Both the position numbers and the translations under genes were made by a program. A stretch of DNA of 44,544 bases from Spirochaetia bacterium (GTDB lineage Bacteria; Spirochaetota; Spirochaetia; Treponematales; Treponemataceae). Below are positions 34,058 through 41,176 of the stretch, piece after piece. The stretch covers positions 1 through 44,544 of the forward strand of contig CAAGIS010000164.1 of NCBI GenBank assembly GCA_900769985.1, given 5' to 3'. Under the pieces are notes generated by a model that worked only from the letters and a program-made list of their open reading frames with translations, searched no databases and was not told where the DNA came from. Numbering within the stretch: the first letter of the stretch is position 1; the number at the start of each line of letters is the position of its first letter.

Positions 34058-34333
34058 ATGATTGAAACAGAAATCCAAGACAGTCAGAAAGTAAGCAAAG
34101 AAAACAAAAACAGTCGTTTTTTTATTTCTAAAGTATATACAGATGAAACTGAAAAAAACAAATCAGAATACTCTGATTTTGAAGATGCAGAAGTTTATGA
34201 TAATTTCAAGGACATTGATGACGAAAAACTGTCCGGCGATTGTCACATTCAGCAAAAGGCTTCATTTAAAAATGATGACAATGCCGGACTTTATCAATTC
34301 TATGAGTCAGATTCAGAAGACTGCTTTTTATAG
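34058..34333 (+). CDS. Small acidic hypothetical protein (91 aa)
   Basis: The 91-residue ORF is very acidic and hydrophilic (YSDFEDAEVYDNFKDIDDEK, YESDSEDCFL) with few hydrophobic residues, which suggests disorder. It has a plausible promoter directly upstream and lies alone on the plus strand between divergent ispE and the 140-base repeat, which begins one base after its TAG stop. There is no signal peptide and no known motif. It may be a real small protein or a spurious ORF; an overlapping frame at 34143 is less likely. Confidence 0.5.
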   Translation: MIETEIQDSQKVSKENKNSRFFISKVYTDETEKNKSEYSDFEDAEVYDNFKDIDDEKLSGDCHIQQKASFKNDDNAGLYQFYESDSEDCFL

Positions 34334-34334
34334 C

Positions 34335-34475
34335 TAAGGAAGTGCTGATTAACACTTGAAGCGATTAATCAGCACTTCCCGTCAAATTGCCGTAAGTTTT
34401 TGGCTTACGGACAATTAGCTACATTCAGGGTTAACACTGAAAAATCCTCAATAGGATTTATTCAGTGTTTCCTTA
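34335..34475 (+). repeat. 140-base three-hairpin MITE-like repeat, copy A
   Basis: A 141-base element with imperfect terminal inverted repeats: TAAGGAAGTGCTGA at the left and, reversed, TAAGGAAACACTGA at the right. It folds into three successive hairpins. The first has a perfect 15-bp stem (34338-34352 with 34365-34379), the second CCGTAAG/CTTACGG (34385-34416), and the third AACACTGAA...TTCAGTGTT (34433-34469). The inverted copy at 43536-43675 is nearly identical. It has no coding capacity. TA at both ends could reflect a TA target duplication, as in IS630/Tc1-type MITEs. It provides the last eight codons and the stop of rsfS. Confidence 0.8.
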
Positions 34476-34813
34476 AGTTTTTTGCCGTTATGCCAGAGTT
34501 TTTCAAGGTCGTAAAATGCGCGTGCCTGCTTTGACATCAAGTGAACGACTATATTGCCAAGGTCAATCAGATTCCAGTCATCACCGTCAGGTGATTTTTT
34601 GTTTGTAAGGTGAATTTCCAAATCATTATCTTTAATATAATCCTTAACCTGCCTGTAAAGACCCTGCCAGTGTGCAGAACTGTTAATTGTCGTAATGACA
34701 AAAAAATCTGTCCAACTGTTCAACTCAGAAATATCAAGAACGACAACATCATCTCCTTTGCCGTCTTCAAGTAACTGTGCAATTTCCAGCGCTTTATCCT
34801 GTGTAGTTTTCAT
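34448..34813 (-). CDS. rsfS: Ribosomal silencing factor RsfS
   Basis: The 121-residue DUF143 protein binds uL14 and blocks subunit joining when nutrients are scarce. The family core is clear: KGDDVVVLDISELNSWTDFF, then FVITTINSSAHWQGLYRQVK, and the ending GDDWNLIDLGNIVVHLM ... FYDLEKLW. I chose the ATG at 34813 because it fits the family length; the frame open from 34849 overlaps the upstream gene. The last eight residues (KETLNKSY) are encoded by the 140-base repeat, so the original C-terminus has been replaced. Confidence 0.95.
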   Translation of the reverse strand: MKTTQDKALEIAQLLEDGKGDDVVVLDISELNSWTDFFVITTINSSAHWQGLYRQVKDYIKDNDLEIHLTNKKSPDGDDWNLIDLGNIVVHLMSKQARAFYDLEKLWHNGKKLKETLNKSY

Positions 34814-34821
34814 AAAACCAT

Positions 34822-36018
34822 TTACCTCTCTTTTTTTGCCTGAACCCACCGGCCGTCAAAATTCTTTCCTAAAACCAAAGTAAAGTCAACGTTACTTACG
34901 TCTTCGCCGTCTTTTAAAACTTCTTCTTCAATTTTCGTACAATGAATAAAATCTCCGATACTTTTTGCAGCATCAGGCTGACCGATGTGATCGATTATAT
35001 AAGTTTCGTCAACTTCATCGCCATCTACATTTCCAATATCGAGAACTTCAAACGCAGCTCCTTGAAGCAGAATCTGTGTATTGTGTGCAAGCCCCTGAAT
35101 TTTAGTTCCGTTTAAAATCCTGATTACATAAGGACGTGCATTTGCAGTACCAGAAGGAGAAACTATTGAATTTATCGATTTTCTTACAACATCTTTTATA
35201 TATTCGCCATTGCGGAACGGCATAAGAAGAGTTTTTCCGTCAACATTGCTGTACTTTCCTGTTACAGTAATATATTCAAAGCGTTCCGTATCAACCTGCG
35301 AAATATGCTGGAACAACGTCAGTAAATCTTCTTCTTTTACGTTAGAAGTCATTCTTGAAGAAATTTCTGAGAACGTCTTTTTCTTTAAATAAGTATTTGC
35401 CTGCTGTTTGATGGCCGACAAAAAAGCAACAGTAGCATCCTGCCGCCGCTCCTGAATGTCATCTTCAGATTCATCTTCAAAATAATAAGTCATAAAAGTC
35501 CTGACTTTATCACCGTCAAGTTTTACGCGTCCGCTTGGTAAAAGCCATTTTTCGCCTGCAGGAGACTCCTGCTCAACAGGAACTGGAATAAAAAGTTCAA
35601 GCCCGCCTAGCAAATCTGCAAGTTCAATAAAATTGTTCATTGAAATCTTTATATAAAACGGAATGTCAACATCAACAAAATCAGAAATTTCACTGAGATA
35701 TTTATTAATTCCCAATTCAGAATAAATCGCATCAATACGGTCAACCCTGTCAAGAGAAGAATGAAGACCGCCAGTGTTACCCGGAATATTTACAAGAACG
35801 CCTTTACCGCTGACCGGATAATATATCAGTACATCCGTAAACAAAAGCTGATTTTTATCTTCAAGGACAAGTAGAACTTTCATTACAGGATCGCGCTTTA
35901 AATTTTCCTCGACAGTATCCTGCTTTACGGACACTACGATTATTGCAACGAGAACACATAAAATCATGAAAATCAGAGCGATAAATATAATTCCTTTTTT
36001 TTCCTGCCTAAGTTTCAT
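34822..36018 (-). CDS. LytR-CpsA-Psr (LCP) family protein with altered active-site motif
   Basis: The 398-residue protein has one N-terminal membrane helix (about 9-30), an LCP domain (about 45-275) and a LytR_C domain (about 290-395, RILNGTKIQGLAHNTQILLQ). LCP enzymes attach glycopolymers to peptidoglycan from polyprenyl carriers. The usual catalytic signature IPRDT reads IPGNT here, so Arg and Asp are both changed. The later Arg pair of the family is kept (ERRQD). Activity may be altered or lost. It sits between yqeK and rsfS in a typical nadD-yqeK-lytR-rsfS cluster, with AGGGG before the ATG. Confidence 0.85.
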   Translation of the reverse strand: MKLRQEKKGIIFIALIFMILCVLVAIIVVSVKQDTVEENLKRDPVMKVLLVLEDKNQLLFTDVLIYYPVSGKGVLVNIPGNTGGLHSSLDRVDRIDAIYSELGINKYLSEISDFVDVDIPFYIKISMNNFIELADLLGGLELFIPVPVEQESPAGEKWLLPSGRVKLDGDKVRTFMTYYFEDESEDDIQERRQDATVAFLSAIKQQANTYLKKKTFSEISSRMTSNVKEEDLLTLFQHISQVDTERFEYITVTGKYSNVDGKTLLMPFRNGEYIKDVVRKSINSIVSPSGTANARPYVIRILNGTKIQGLAHNTQILLQGAAFEVLDIGNVDGDEVDETYIIDHIGQPDAAKSIGDFIHCTKIEEEVLKDGEDVSNVDFTLVLGKNFDGRWVQAKKER

Positions 36019-36033
36019 TTTATTCCCCTGAAA

Positions 36034-36621
36034 TTAAAAACTTCTCTTTAATTCTTCTAAAAATTTTAAAGTTATCGGATTAATTTTTTTGCCTTTCTTT
36101 GTAAGATAAGCAACACTTTCTGAAACGACACTGTAAAGCATTTCGTCAAGCGGCATTTTCAAAAGATTATCGATATATTCTCTAGTTACGTGTTCCCTGC
36201 CAGGTTCAATTTTGTCAGCAGCATACAAAGCTTTTGCCAGACTGCAAAGATTTTCGCCGCCAAAAGTGTGATTTGCAATCGCCTGAATAATTTCAGGATC
36301 ATCTATGCCGAATTCCTGCTGAATTTTTACAGCTGCTGCCCTGCCGTGAAGCAACGATGGCTTGTCTTTTTCAATTTGAGAAACGGGATTTCCGTCCTGT
36401 TCTGCAAGCTGAATCAACTGCGAATCATCAAGTTTTTTGCACATATCGTGCGCAACACCGCAAAGATAACCTTTCTGACTGTTAATGCCGTAACGTTCGC
36501 ATATCTGTTCACACATTTTTGCAGTACGAAGGCTATGCGCAAACCGGCTTTCCGAAACACTGCTCTTTGTATACTTTTTTATTTCTTCAATTTTTTTTTC
36601 GTAATTAATTTTTGTACCCAT
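36034..36621 (-). CDS. yqeK: YqeK-type HD-domain Ap4A hydrolase
   Basis: The 195-residue HD-superfamily protein shows the metal ligands in ESRFAHSLRTAKMCEQI (first His), AHDMCKK (HD pair), LLHGRAAAVKI and IANHTFGG. This is the YqeK pattern. YqeK hydrolyses diadenosine tetraphosphate symmetrically and is usually found next to nadD. It overlaps the end of nadD by 17 bases. No strong Shine-Dalgarno sequence is visible, so translation is probably coupled to nadD. Confidence 0.92.
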   Translation of the reverse strand: MGTKINYEKKIEEIKKYTKSSVSESRFAHSLRTAKMCEQICERYGINSQKGYLCGVAHDMCKKLDDSQLIQLAEQDGNPVSQIEKDKPSLLHGRAAAVKIQQEFGIDDPEIIQAIANHTFGGENLCSLAKALYAADKIEPGREHVTREYIDNLLKMPLDEMLYSVVSESVAYLTKKGKKINPITLKFLEELKRSF

Positions 36622-37270
36622 ATAATTTATACTTTAAAATATACTCAAAAACGCCATCAGGAACAAGATAACGCCAGCCAAAATTATTTGCAATTCTTGC
36701 ACGTATTTCTGTAGAAGAAACAGGAAGAACAAGATTTTTAAGTTCAATAAAATCATGCTTAAAACCTGAACTGATTTTTAAACTGTCATCATTATCAAAT
36801 CCGCCTGTATAACCATTTGAATGTCTGTTTTCAAATCCGGAAGTTTCGGTACAGCAGAGCGAAACCCGCCTTGCAATAATTATATCAGTAACAGAAGCAA
36901 GTTCTTCTGCGCCTTTCCATTTGTCAAATTCTGCAGCATTCTCCTGCCCCATTATAAGACCAAATTTTCCTTCTATAATGCCTTTATATTTTTCCATTAA
37001 ATAATGAACTGTATCAACAGTATAAGAAATTCCCTTGCGCTCAATTTCGCATGGTTCTACTTCAAAGCGGCTGTCATTTTTAAATGCACGCTGAAGCATT
37101 GCAATCCTGTGTTCAGGAGTTTCTGCACAAGACATCTGTTTATGAGGCGGAACATAAACCGGAACAAACAGAACTTTGTCATAACAAAGACTTTTACATA
37201 CATCATCTGCCAGAGCAAGATGCCCAATATGAACAGGATTAAAACTTCCGCCTAAAATTGCAATCTTCAT
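36605..37270 (-). CDS. nadD: Nicotinate-nucleotide adenylyltransferase NadD
   Basis: The 221-residue enzyme transfers AMP from ATP to nicotinate mononucleotide, a step in NAD synthesis. The nucleotidyltransferase motif GGSFNPVHIGHL (about 7-18) and the C-terminal VSSTEIRARI (ISST-type motif) are intact. A variable loop at about 145-180 (ETSGFENRHSNGYTGGF) is longer than in many homologues. The ATG at 37270 has GGAAAG just upstream; the TTG at 37282 lies before that site. It is co-transcribed after obgE, 21 bases downstream. Confidence 0.94.
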   Translation of the reverse strand: MKIAILGGSFNPVHIGHLALADDVCKSLCYDKVLFVPVYVPPHKQMSCAETPEHRIAMLQRAFKNDSRFEVEPCEIERKGISYTVDTVHYLMEKYKGIIEGKFGLIMGQENAAEFDKWKGAEELASVTDIIIARRVSLCCTETSGFENRHSNGYTGGFDNDDSLKISSGFKHDFIELKNLVLPVSSTEIRARIANNFGWRYLVPDGVFEYILKYKLYGYKN

Positions 37271-37291
37271 AACACTTTCCAAAAAGACAAG

Positions 37292-38419
37292 CTATTCACT
37301 TCCAGGATACTGAACTTCTGCATCTTCATCAATTTCTGCACGTTCTTTCATAAAATCGCTTTCTTCAAGGCTGTCTTTTTTTGAAAGAGTTACTGCACCT
37401 TTACCGCTGTGTTCAAGACGGTCTACAAGTTCAATAATGGCAGCGCGGGCTGCGCCAAGACCTTTATTCTGCAAAACAGAAACAGGAATGACGATTGTAT
37501 CAGGTTCTTCTTTAGAAATTGACTGTTTTATTTCGTCTGCGTTTTTTTCTGCGCCTTCAACGTCAATTTTGTTGCACAAAACAATTCGGGGCTTTAAATA
37601 AAGCTGCTCAGAAAAAGATTTTAATTCATTGCACAAAGTCTTGTATGCACTAAGATAATTCTGATCAGAAGCATCTATCATAAAAATAAGGCATGCCGTA
37701 CGAGAAATATGCTTTAAAAACCGTATTCCAAGTCCAGCACCGTCAGAGGCGCCTTCTATAATTCCAGGTATGTCGGCAATGATTATATCACGTTCCTTGT
37801 CAGCATTTAAAACTCCGAGATTAGGAATTTTTGTCGTAAACGGATAAGGCGCAATTTTAGGCCGGGCATTTGTAAATGCCGTAAGCAAAGAAGATTTTCC
37901 TGCATTAGGAAAACCTACTAGACCGACATCGGCCATTATACTAAGTTCTACGCGCAGTTTCCGAGTTTCGCCGGGATTTCCTTTATTTGCAAAACGAGGC
38001 GCCTGATTTGTAGAAGACTTAAAGTGAACATTTCCCCAGCCACCAGAACCGCCTTTTAAAAATACAAACTGTTCGTCTTCTGCCTGTGTAGTAAACTCAT
38101 AAATTAATTCATTTGTTTCGGCATCGCGTAAAGTCGTTCCCGGGGGAACTGGAATAATTTTATCTTCACCATTTTTACCATATTTATTCCAGCTTTGTCC
38201 GTCAGAACCGTTTTTTGCTTTTATAATCGGATGGTAGCGCAATGCAGCCAGAGTCCTGAGATTCCGCTTTACGACAAAAATAATGTCACCGCCGTCACCG
38301 CCATCACCACCTGACGGACCGCCATTGGGAACATATTTTTCTCGCCTAAAAGAAATACAGCCGTTTCCGCCTTTACCGCTGGAAACTTCGATTATCGCCT
38401 CGTCTGCAAAACCAATCAT
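37292..38419 (-). CDS. obgE: GTPase Obg (CgtA)
   Basis: The 375-residue essential GTPase acts in 50S assembly and the stringent response. The glycine-rich Obg domain (about 1-156) includes SGKGGNGCISFRREKYVPNG and GGPSGGDGGDGGD. The G domain has G1 GFPNAGKSSL, G3 DIPGIIEGA and G4 NKIDVE. The C-terminal Obg extension is short and acidic (AEIDEDAEVQYPGSE). The start is ATG at 38419, with AGGTGGTG upstream. A terminator separates it from rpmA. Confidence 0.96.
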   Translation of the reverse strand: MIGFADEAIIEVSSGKGGNGCISFRREKYVPNGGPSGGDGGDGGDIIFVVKRNLRTLAALRYHPIIKAKNGSDGQSWNKYGKNGEDKIIPVPPGTTLRDAETNELIYEFTTQAEDEQFVFLKGGSGGWGNVHFKSSTNQAPRFANKGNPGETRKLRVELSIMADVGLVGFPNAGKSSLLTAFTNARPKIAPYPFTTKIPNLGVLNADKERDIIIADIPGIIEGASDGAGLGIRFLKHISRTACLIFMIDASDQNYLSAYKTLCNELKSFSEQLYLKPRIVLCNKIDVEGAEKNADEIKQSISKEEPDTIVIPVSVLQNKGLGAARAAIIELVDRLEHSGKGAVTLSKKDSLEESDFMKERAEIDEDAEVQYPGSE

Positions 38420-38452
38420 AAACACCACCTGAATTTACGTACACAATACCTG

Positions 38453-38486
38453 CAAAAAAAATACCCGGCAATAAACTACCGGGCAT
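38453..38486 (-). terminator. Rho-independent terminator after rpmA
   Basis: On the minus strand GCCCGGTAG...TTGCCGGGTA forms a GC-rich stem-loop followed by TTTTTTTT. It ends the rplU-prp-rpmA unit 30 bases before the obgE start, so obgE probably has partial read-through or its own promoter. Confidence 0.75.
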
Positions 38487-38508
38487 TAAACATAAAGCAA
38501 TTCTAAAA

Positions 38509-38766
38509 TTACGCCTGAACAGGAGTAACAGAAACAATCTTTCTATTTTTGCGTTCGCTGAAAGCTACTTTTCCGTCTACTGTTGCAAAAAGGCTGTCAT
38601 CACCAGCTTTTTTTACATTATCGCCTGGATTGAAATGTGTTCCGCGCTGTCTTACAATAATAGAACCTGCAGTTACAACTTCGCCAGCATATCTTTTTAC
38701 GCCAAGGTGTTTTGGATTAGAATCGCGTCCGTTTTTTGCACCGCTTCCGCCTCTAGTTCTTCCCAT
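38509..38766 (-). CDS. rpmA: Ribosomal protein bL27
   Basis: The 85-residue bL27 of the peptidyl-transferase centre shows NGRDSNPKHLGVKRYAGE and SIIVRQRGTHFNPGDNV, both diagnostic. The N-terminus is MGRTRGGSGAKNGRD, with no extension before the conserved core. GGAGG lies 6 bases before the ATG and the upstream prp stop is two bases away, so the start is firm. In Firmicutes the Prp protease removes a nine-residue N-terminal extension from L27; such a target is absent here. Confidence 0.97.
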   Translation of the reverse strand: MGRTRGGSGAKNGRDSNPKHLGVKRYAGEVVTAGSIIVRQRGTHFNPGDNVKKAGDDSLFATVDGKVAFSERKNRKIVSVTPVQA

Positions 38767-38767
38767 A

Positions 38768-39109
38768 TTAGTCCTCCAACTTTAATTCAAAAGTTACGTT
38801 TTCAGGGAACTCTTCTGAAAGAGAATCAAAACCTTTCTGAAGAAAGTTTCCTATTGTAAAAATCTTTTCCTGCAAGACAGAATCAGATTTTTTAACCCCT
38901 GCCGAAAAACTTAAAAATCCACGCAGGGAAGTATCTGTTTCAAATTCAATTCCACTTGTCTCAGAAAACACTTGAATAGCAGTCCTCATTAAAATAGTAA
39001 CGGCACTGCAAACAATGTCTTTTCCGTATTCAGCAAAACCGGCATGTCCTGAAGCTCTGCACTTCAAATATCTGCCGTTTTTTTCTATTACAAGTGTAAT
39101 GTCAGTCAT
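38768..39109 (-). CDS. prp: Ribosomal-processing cysteine protease Prp
   Basis: The 113-residue protein of the YsxB/Prp family shows the catalytic pair: His in ASGHAGFAEYGKDIVCSAVT and Cys in the same motif (H22 and C34). The rest is a small alpha/beta fold (AVTILMRTAIQVFSE). It sits between rplU and rpmA, as in Firmicutes where it trims L27. Its ATG overlaps the rplU stop (TAATG). The L27 encoded downstream has no trimming site, so the substrate here is unclear. Confidence 0.9.
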   Translation of the reverse strand: MTDITLVIEKNGRYLKCRASGHAGFAEYGKDIVCSAVTILMRTAIQVFSETSGIEFETDTSLRGFLSFSAGVKKSDSVLQEKIFTIGNFLQKGFDSLSEEFPENVTFELKLED

Positions 39110-39420
39110 TAACCGACGATTTCTTCTACACGTACGTTAGTGTACTGCTGACGATGACCGATTAAACGGTGATAGTCTTTCTTGCTTTTGTATTTAAATA
39201 CAAGAACTTTTTTGTCTTTGAATGAATCTTCAACAACAACCTGAACTTTTGCACCCTGCACGTATGGTGCACCAACCTTAACATTTTCTCCATCACTTAC
39301 AAGAAGAACACTGTCAATATCAATTTTAGAACCTTTTTCTGCATCGATTTTGTCAACTTGAAGAAGTGAGCCTTTTTCGGCTTTATACTGTTTTCCCTTA
39401 TATTCAACAAGTGCGTACAT
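39109..39420 (-). CDS. rplU: Ribosomal protein bL21
   Basis: The 103-residue bL21 has the family start MYALVEYKGKQYKAEKG, the core DKIDAEKGSKIDIDSVLLVS and the end KSKKDYHRLIGHRQQYTNV. GAGG lies 7 bases before the ATG. It opens the rplU-prp-rpmA unit, with a leader of roughly 75 bases that is A/T-rich. Confidence 0.96.
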   Translation of the reverse strand: MYALVEYKGKQYKAEKGSLLQVDKIDAEKGSKIDIDSVLLVSDGENVKVGAPYVQGAKVQVVVEDSFKDKKVLVFKYKSKKDYHRLIGHRQQYTNVRVEEIVG

Positions 39421-39503
39421 AACATAACCTCACTTAAATTTTTTCAATATATTACCATAGTATTAACGGGGATTTATACGACAGGCATATTAATGTAGAA
39501 TGA

Positions 39504-39533
39504 ATATTATCAGATTTTACCATTTTTGGTCAA
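39504..39533 (-). promoter_or_regulatory. Promoter of rplU-prp-rpmA
   Basis: On the minus strand TTGACC (39533-39528), an 18-base spacer and TAATAT (39509-39504), about 85 bases before rplU. Confidence 0.5.
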
Positions 39534-39567
39534 GTAGTTATTAAACGAATAATATGCATAAAGAGCA

Positions 39568-39906
39568 TTATTTTTTGTTCAGCTGTTCTTCAATTTTTAA
39601 AAGCCGGGAATCTATAATTGATACGGCACGCTGAATTTCCAAAGTTACAAGTTTTGTAATGACGTTGATTTCTTCTGTATTTATTTCATCTCCAAACAGC
39701 CTCGCAGGCGGAACTTTAAAAGCTGCGGCAATTTTTTCTATTAAAGATGCAGAAGCAAACTGAGTTCCTGTTTCTATTATTGACAGATGTTTTTGAGAAA
39801 TTCCTAACTGCTCTGAAAACTGCTCCTGTGTCAGACCATTTTTCTTGCGGTACTTTCTTACATTTTCTCCAAAGAGAATTTGAATTTTCGGCTTTTCTTT
39901 ATTCAT
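39568..39906 (-). CDS. XRE-family helix-turn-helix regulator
   Basis: The 112-residue protein has an N-terminal XRE/Cro HTH (about 10-65): LFGENVRKYRKKNGLTQEQF, then SEQLGISQKHLSIIETG as recognition helix and turn. The C-terminal 45 residues (EEINVITKLVTLEIQRAVSI) are helical and probably mediate dimerisation. No toxin partner is adjacent, so it is more likely a stand-alone regulator than an antitoxin. It is transcribed divergently from the repeat-protein gene at 40067 and might control it or itself. The ATG has no Shine-Dalgarno sequence and lies 7 bases after a -10-like box. Confidence 0.85.
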   Translation of the reverse strand: MNKEKPKIQILFGENVRKYRKKNGLTQEQFSEQLGISQKHLSIIETGTQFASASLIEKIAAAFKVPPARLFGDEINTEEINVITKLVTLEIQRAVSIIDSRLLKIEEQLNKK

Positions 39907-39913
39907 TGTAAAA

Positions 39914-39919
39914 ATTATT
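39914..39919 (-). promoter_or_regulatory. -10-like box of the XRE gene
   Basis: On the minus strand AATAAT (39919-39914) lies 7 bases before the ATG. No good -35 box was found at 16-18 bases, so this is tentative. Confidence 0.35.
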
Positions 39920-40066
39920 GCATAAAAAGCAATTTATAAAACTTTCAGCAAGGTAATAAATATACTTTTTAAGTAATATTCTTATTGTTTTTTTGATACT
40001 TCTGATTTAAAATATTACCAATAAAACAGACTTTTTTACTAAAAAAAAGGGTTCATGGAGGTTACA

Positions 40067-41176
40067 ATGAAATTACTGTTTTCGTTTCTACTCTTATTCC
40101 TGCAGATATCTTTTCTGTCCGCGGAAATAAAATATATTCCTGTTAATCAGATTTCATCGGTAAATTCAATCTGGATAAATGCTGTTGAAGATTTTGAAAA
40201 ATTGATTTTCGACAATTCAATTTCAACTGTTTTTGTCAAACACAATTATCAAGGGCAAAATGAAGGACGCTATCATTCTGACAATAAAAGTTCAGTTTTT
40301 GTCGCTGAAAAAGACGGGATATTTTTCTATTTTGATGCGCAGGGCTACAACTCTATTGCAGATTTAAAGAATGCAAAACTTAAAGGATATAATTCAAGTG
40401 GAGAATTTTACGAAGCCCAGAAACTCGGATTTTCGGAAAGAAAGTTTTATTATCTTTACAAGAATAATTCATTTTATTCGGTAGAAGACTGTCTTGATGC
40501 TTTTGAAAAAGGATTTTATACGGAAGACAAACTGGCCGGCATTTCATATAGTAAGGACAACAAAAATTCCAGAGAATACTATGATGCAAAAGATAAAAAC
40601 CTTGAAAGTTTTGCTGCCTATCAAGAATTTCTTGACTATACGGCAAAAGGGTTTAAGACAAAAGAGGATTTTTTAGCTGCACAAAAAAAAGGTTTTGAAA
40701 AAGGAACTGAATATTATATTGCCGTTGAAGAAGGCTTTTCGAATTATTCAGATTATACGGAAGCTCACAGGTTGGATTTACGCGATGAAAAACAATGGAG
40801 CACATTTAAAAGCATAAAAAAGGAAATTGATTCCATAATGACTTCCAAACAGCTAAACGAAAAAAATGCTTTTGTCTGTTTTTGCATGGGAAAACTAAAA
40901 AAAGGAGAAATGTCTTTGCAAATTCTCTCTGACTCTCTAAAAGAAGTCATAAACCAGTTTGAGCCAAATATACTGAATGCGCTTTTTCTGATTATATTTG
41001 AAAAAGAAAAAAATTATAACTATTCTTATATGAGTAACAGTCAGAAATTAAATATGTTGTATGACCTTGTTGCTGTCAATAATCTAAAAACTTTTTTCCA
41101 CATTGCTAAAGTCAATGAAATTGGAAATTACAATGAAAAAACAGATATTTTTAGGAGGAACGGTAATGAAAAATAA
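40067..41176 (+). CDS. Secreted protein with ~14-residue tandem repeats
   Basis: The 369-residue protein has a signal peptide (about 1-20, ending SFLSA). Residues about 85-245 consist of degenerate repeats of about 14 residues with pattern F-x-(S/T)-x-x-(D/E)-(F/Y)-x-x-A-x-x-x-G, for example FKTKEDFLAAQKKG, FEKGTEYYIAVEEG and YNSSGEFYEAQKLG. Each unit looks like one short helix. The last 110 residues are helical (QILSDSLKEVINQFEPNIL). GGAGG lies 5 bases before the ATG at 40067. It is translationally coupled to the transglutaminase-like gene, which starts within its last codons, so the two probably work together outside the cytoplasm. The family is not recognised. Confidence 0.75.
   Translation: MKLLFSFLLLFLQISFLSAEIKYIPVNQISSVNSIWINAVEDFEKLIFDNSISTVFVKHNYQGQNEGRYHSDNKSSVFVAEKDGIFFYFDAQGYNSIADLKNAKLKGYNSSGEFYEAQKLGFSERKFYYLYKNNSFYSVEDCLDAFEKGFYTEDKLAGISYSKDNKNSREYYDAKDKNLESFAAYQEFLDYTAKGFKTKEDFLAAQKKGFEKGTEYYIAVEEGFSNYSDYTEAHRLDLRDEKQWSTFKSIKKEIDSIMTSKQLNEKNAFVCFCMGKLKKGEMSLQILSDSLKEVINQFEPNILNALFLIIFEKEKNYNYSYMSNSQKLNMLYDLVAVNNLKTFFHIAKVNEIGNYNEKTDIFRRNGNEK

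Noticed and set aside
34335..34475. Three-hairpin sequence considered as CRISPR, riboswitch or terminator
   Set aside because: There are no spacers or regular repeat units, no T-run after the stems, and the same sequence recurs in inverted orientation at another gene; a mobile repeat fits better.
39568..39906. XRE protein considered as an antitoxin
   Set aside because: No small toxin gene lies next to it on either side.
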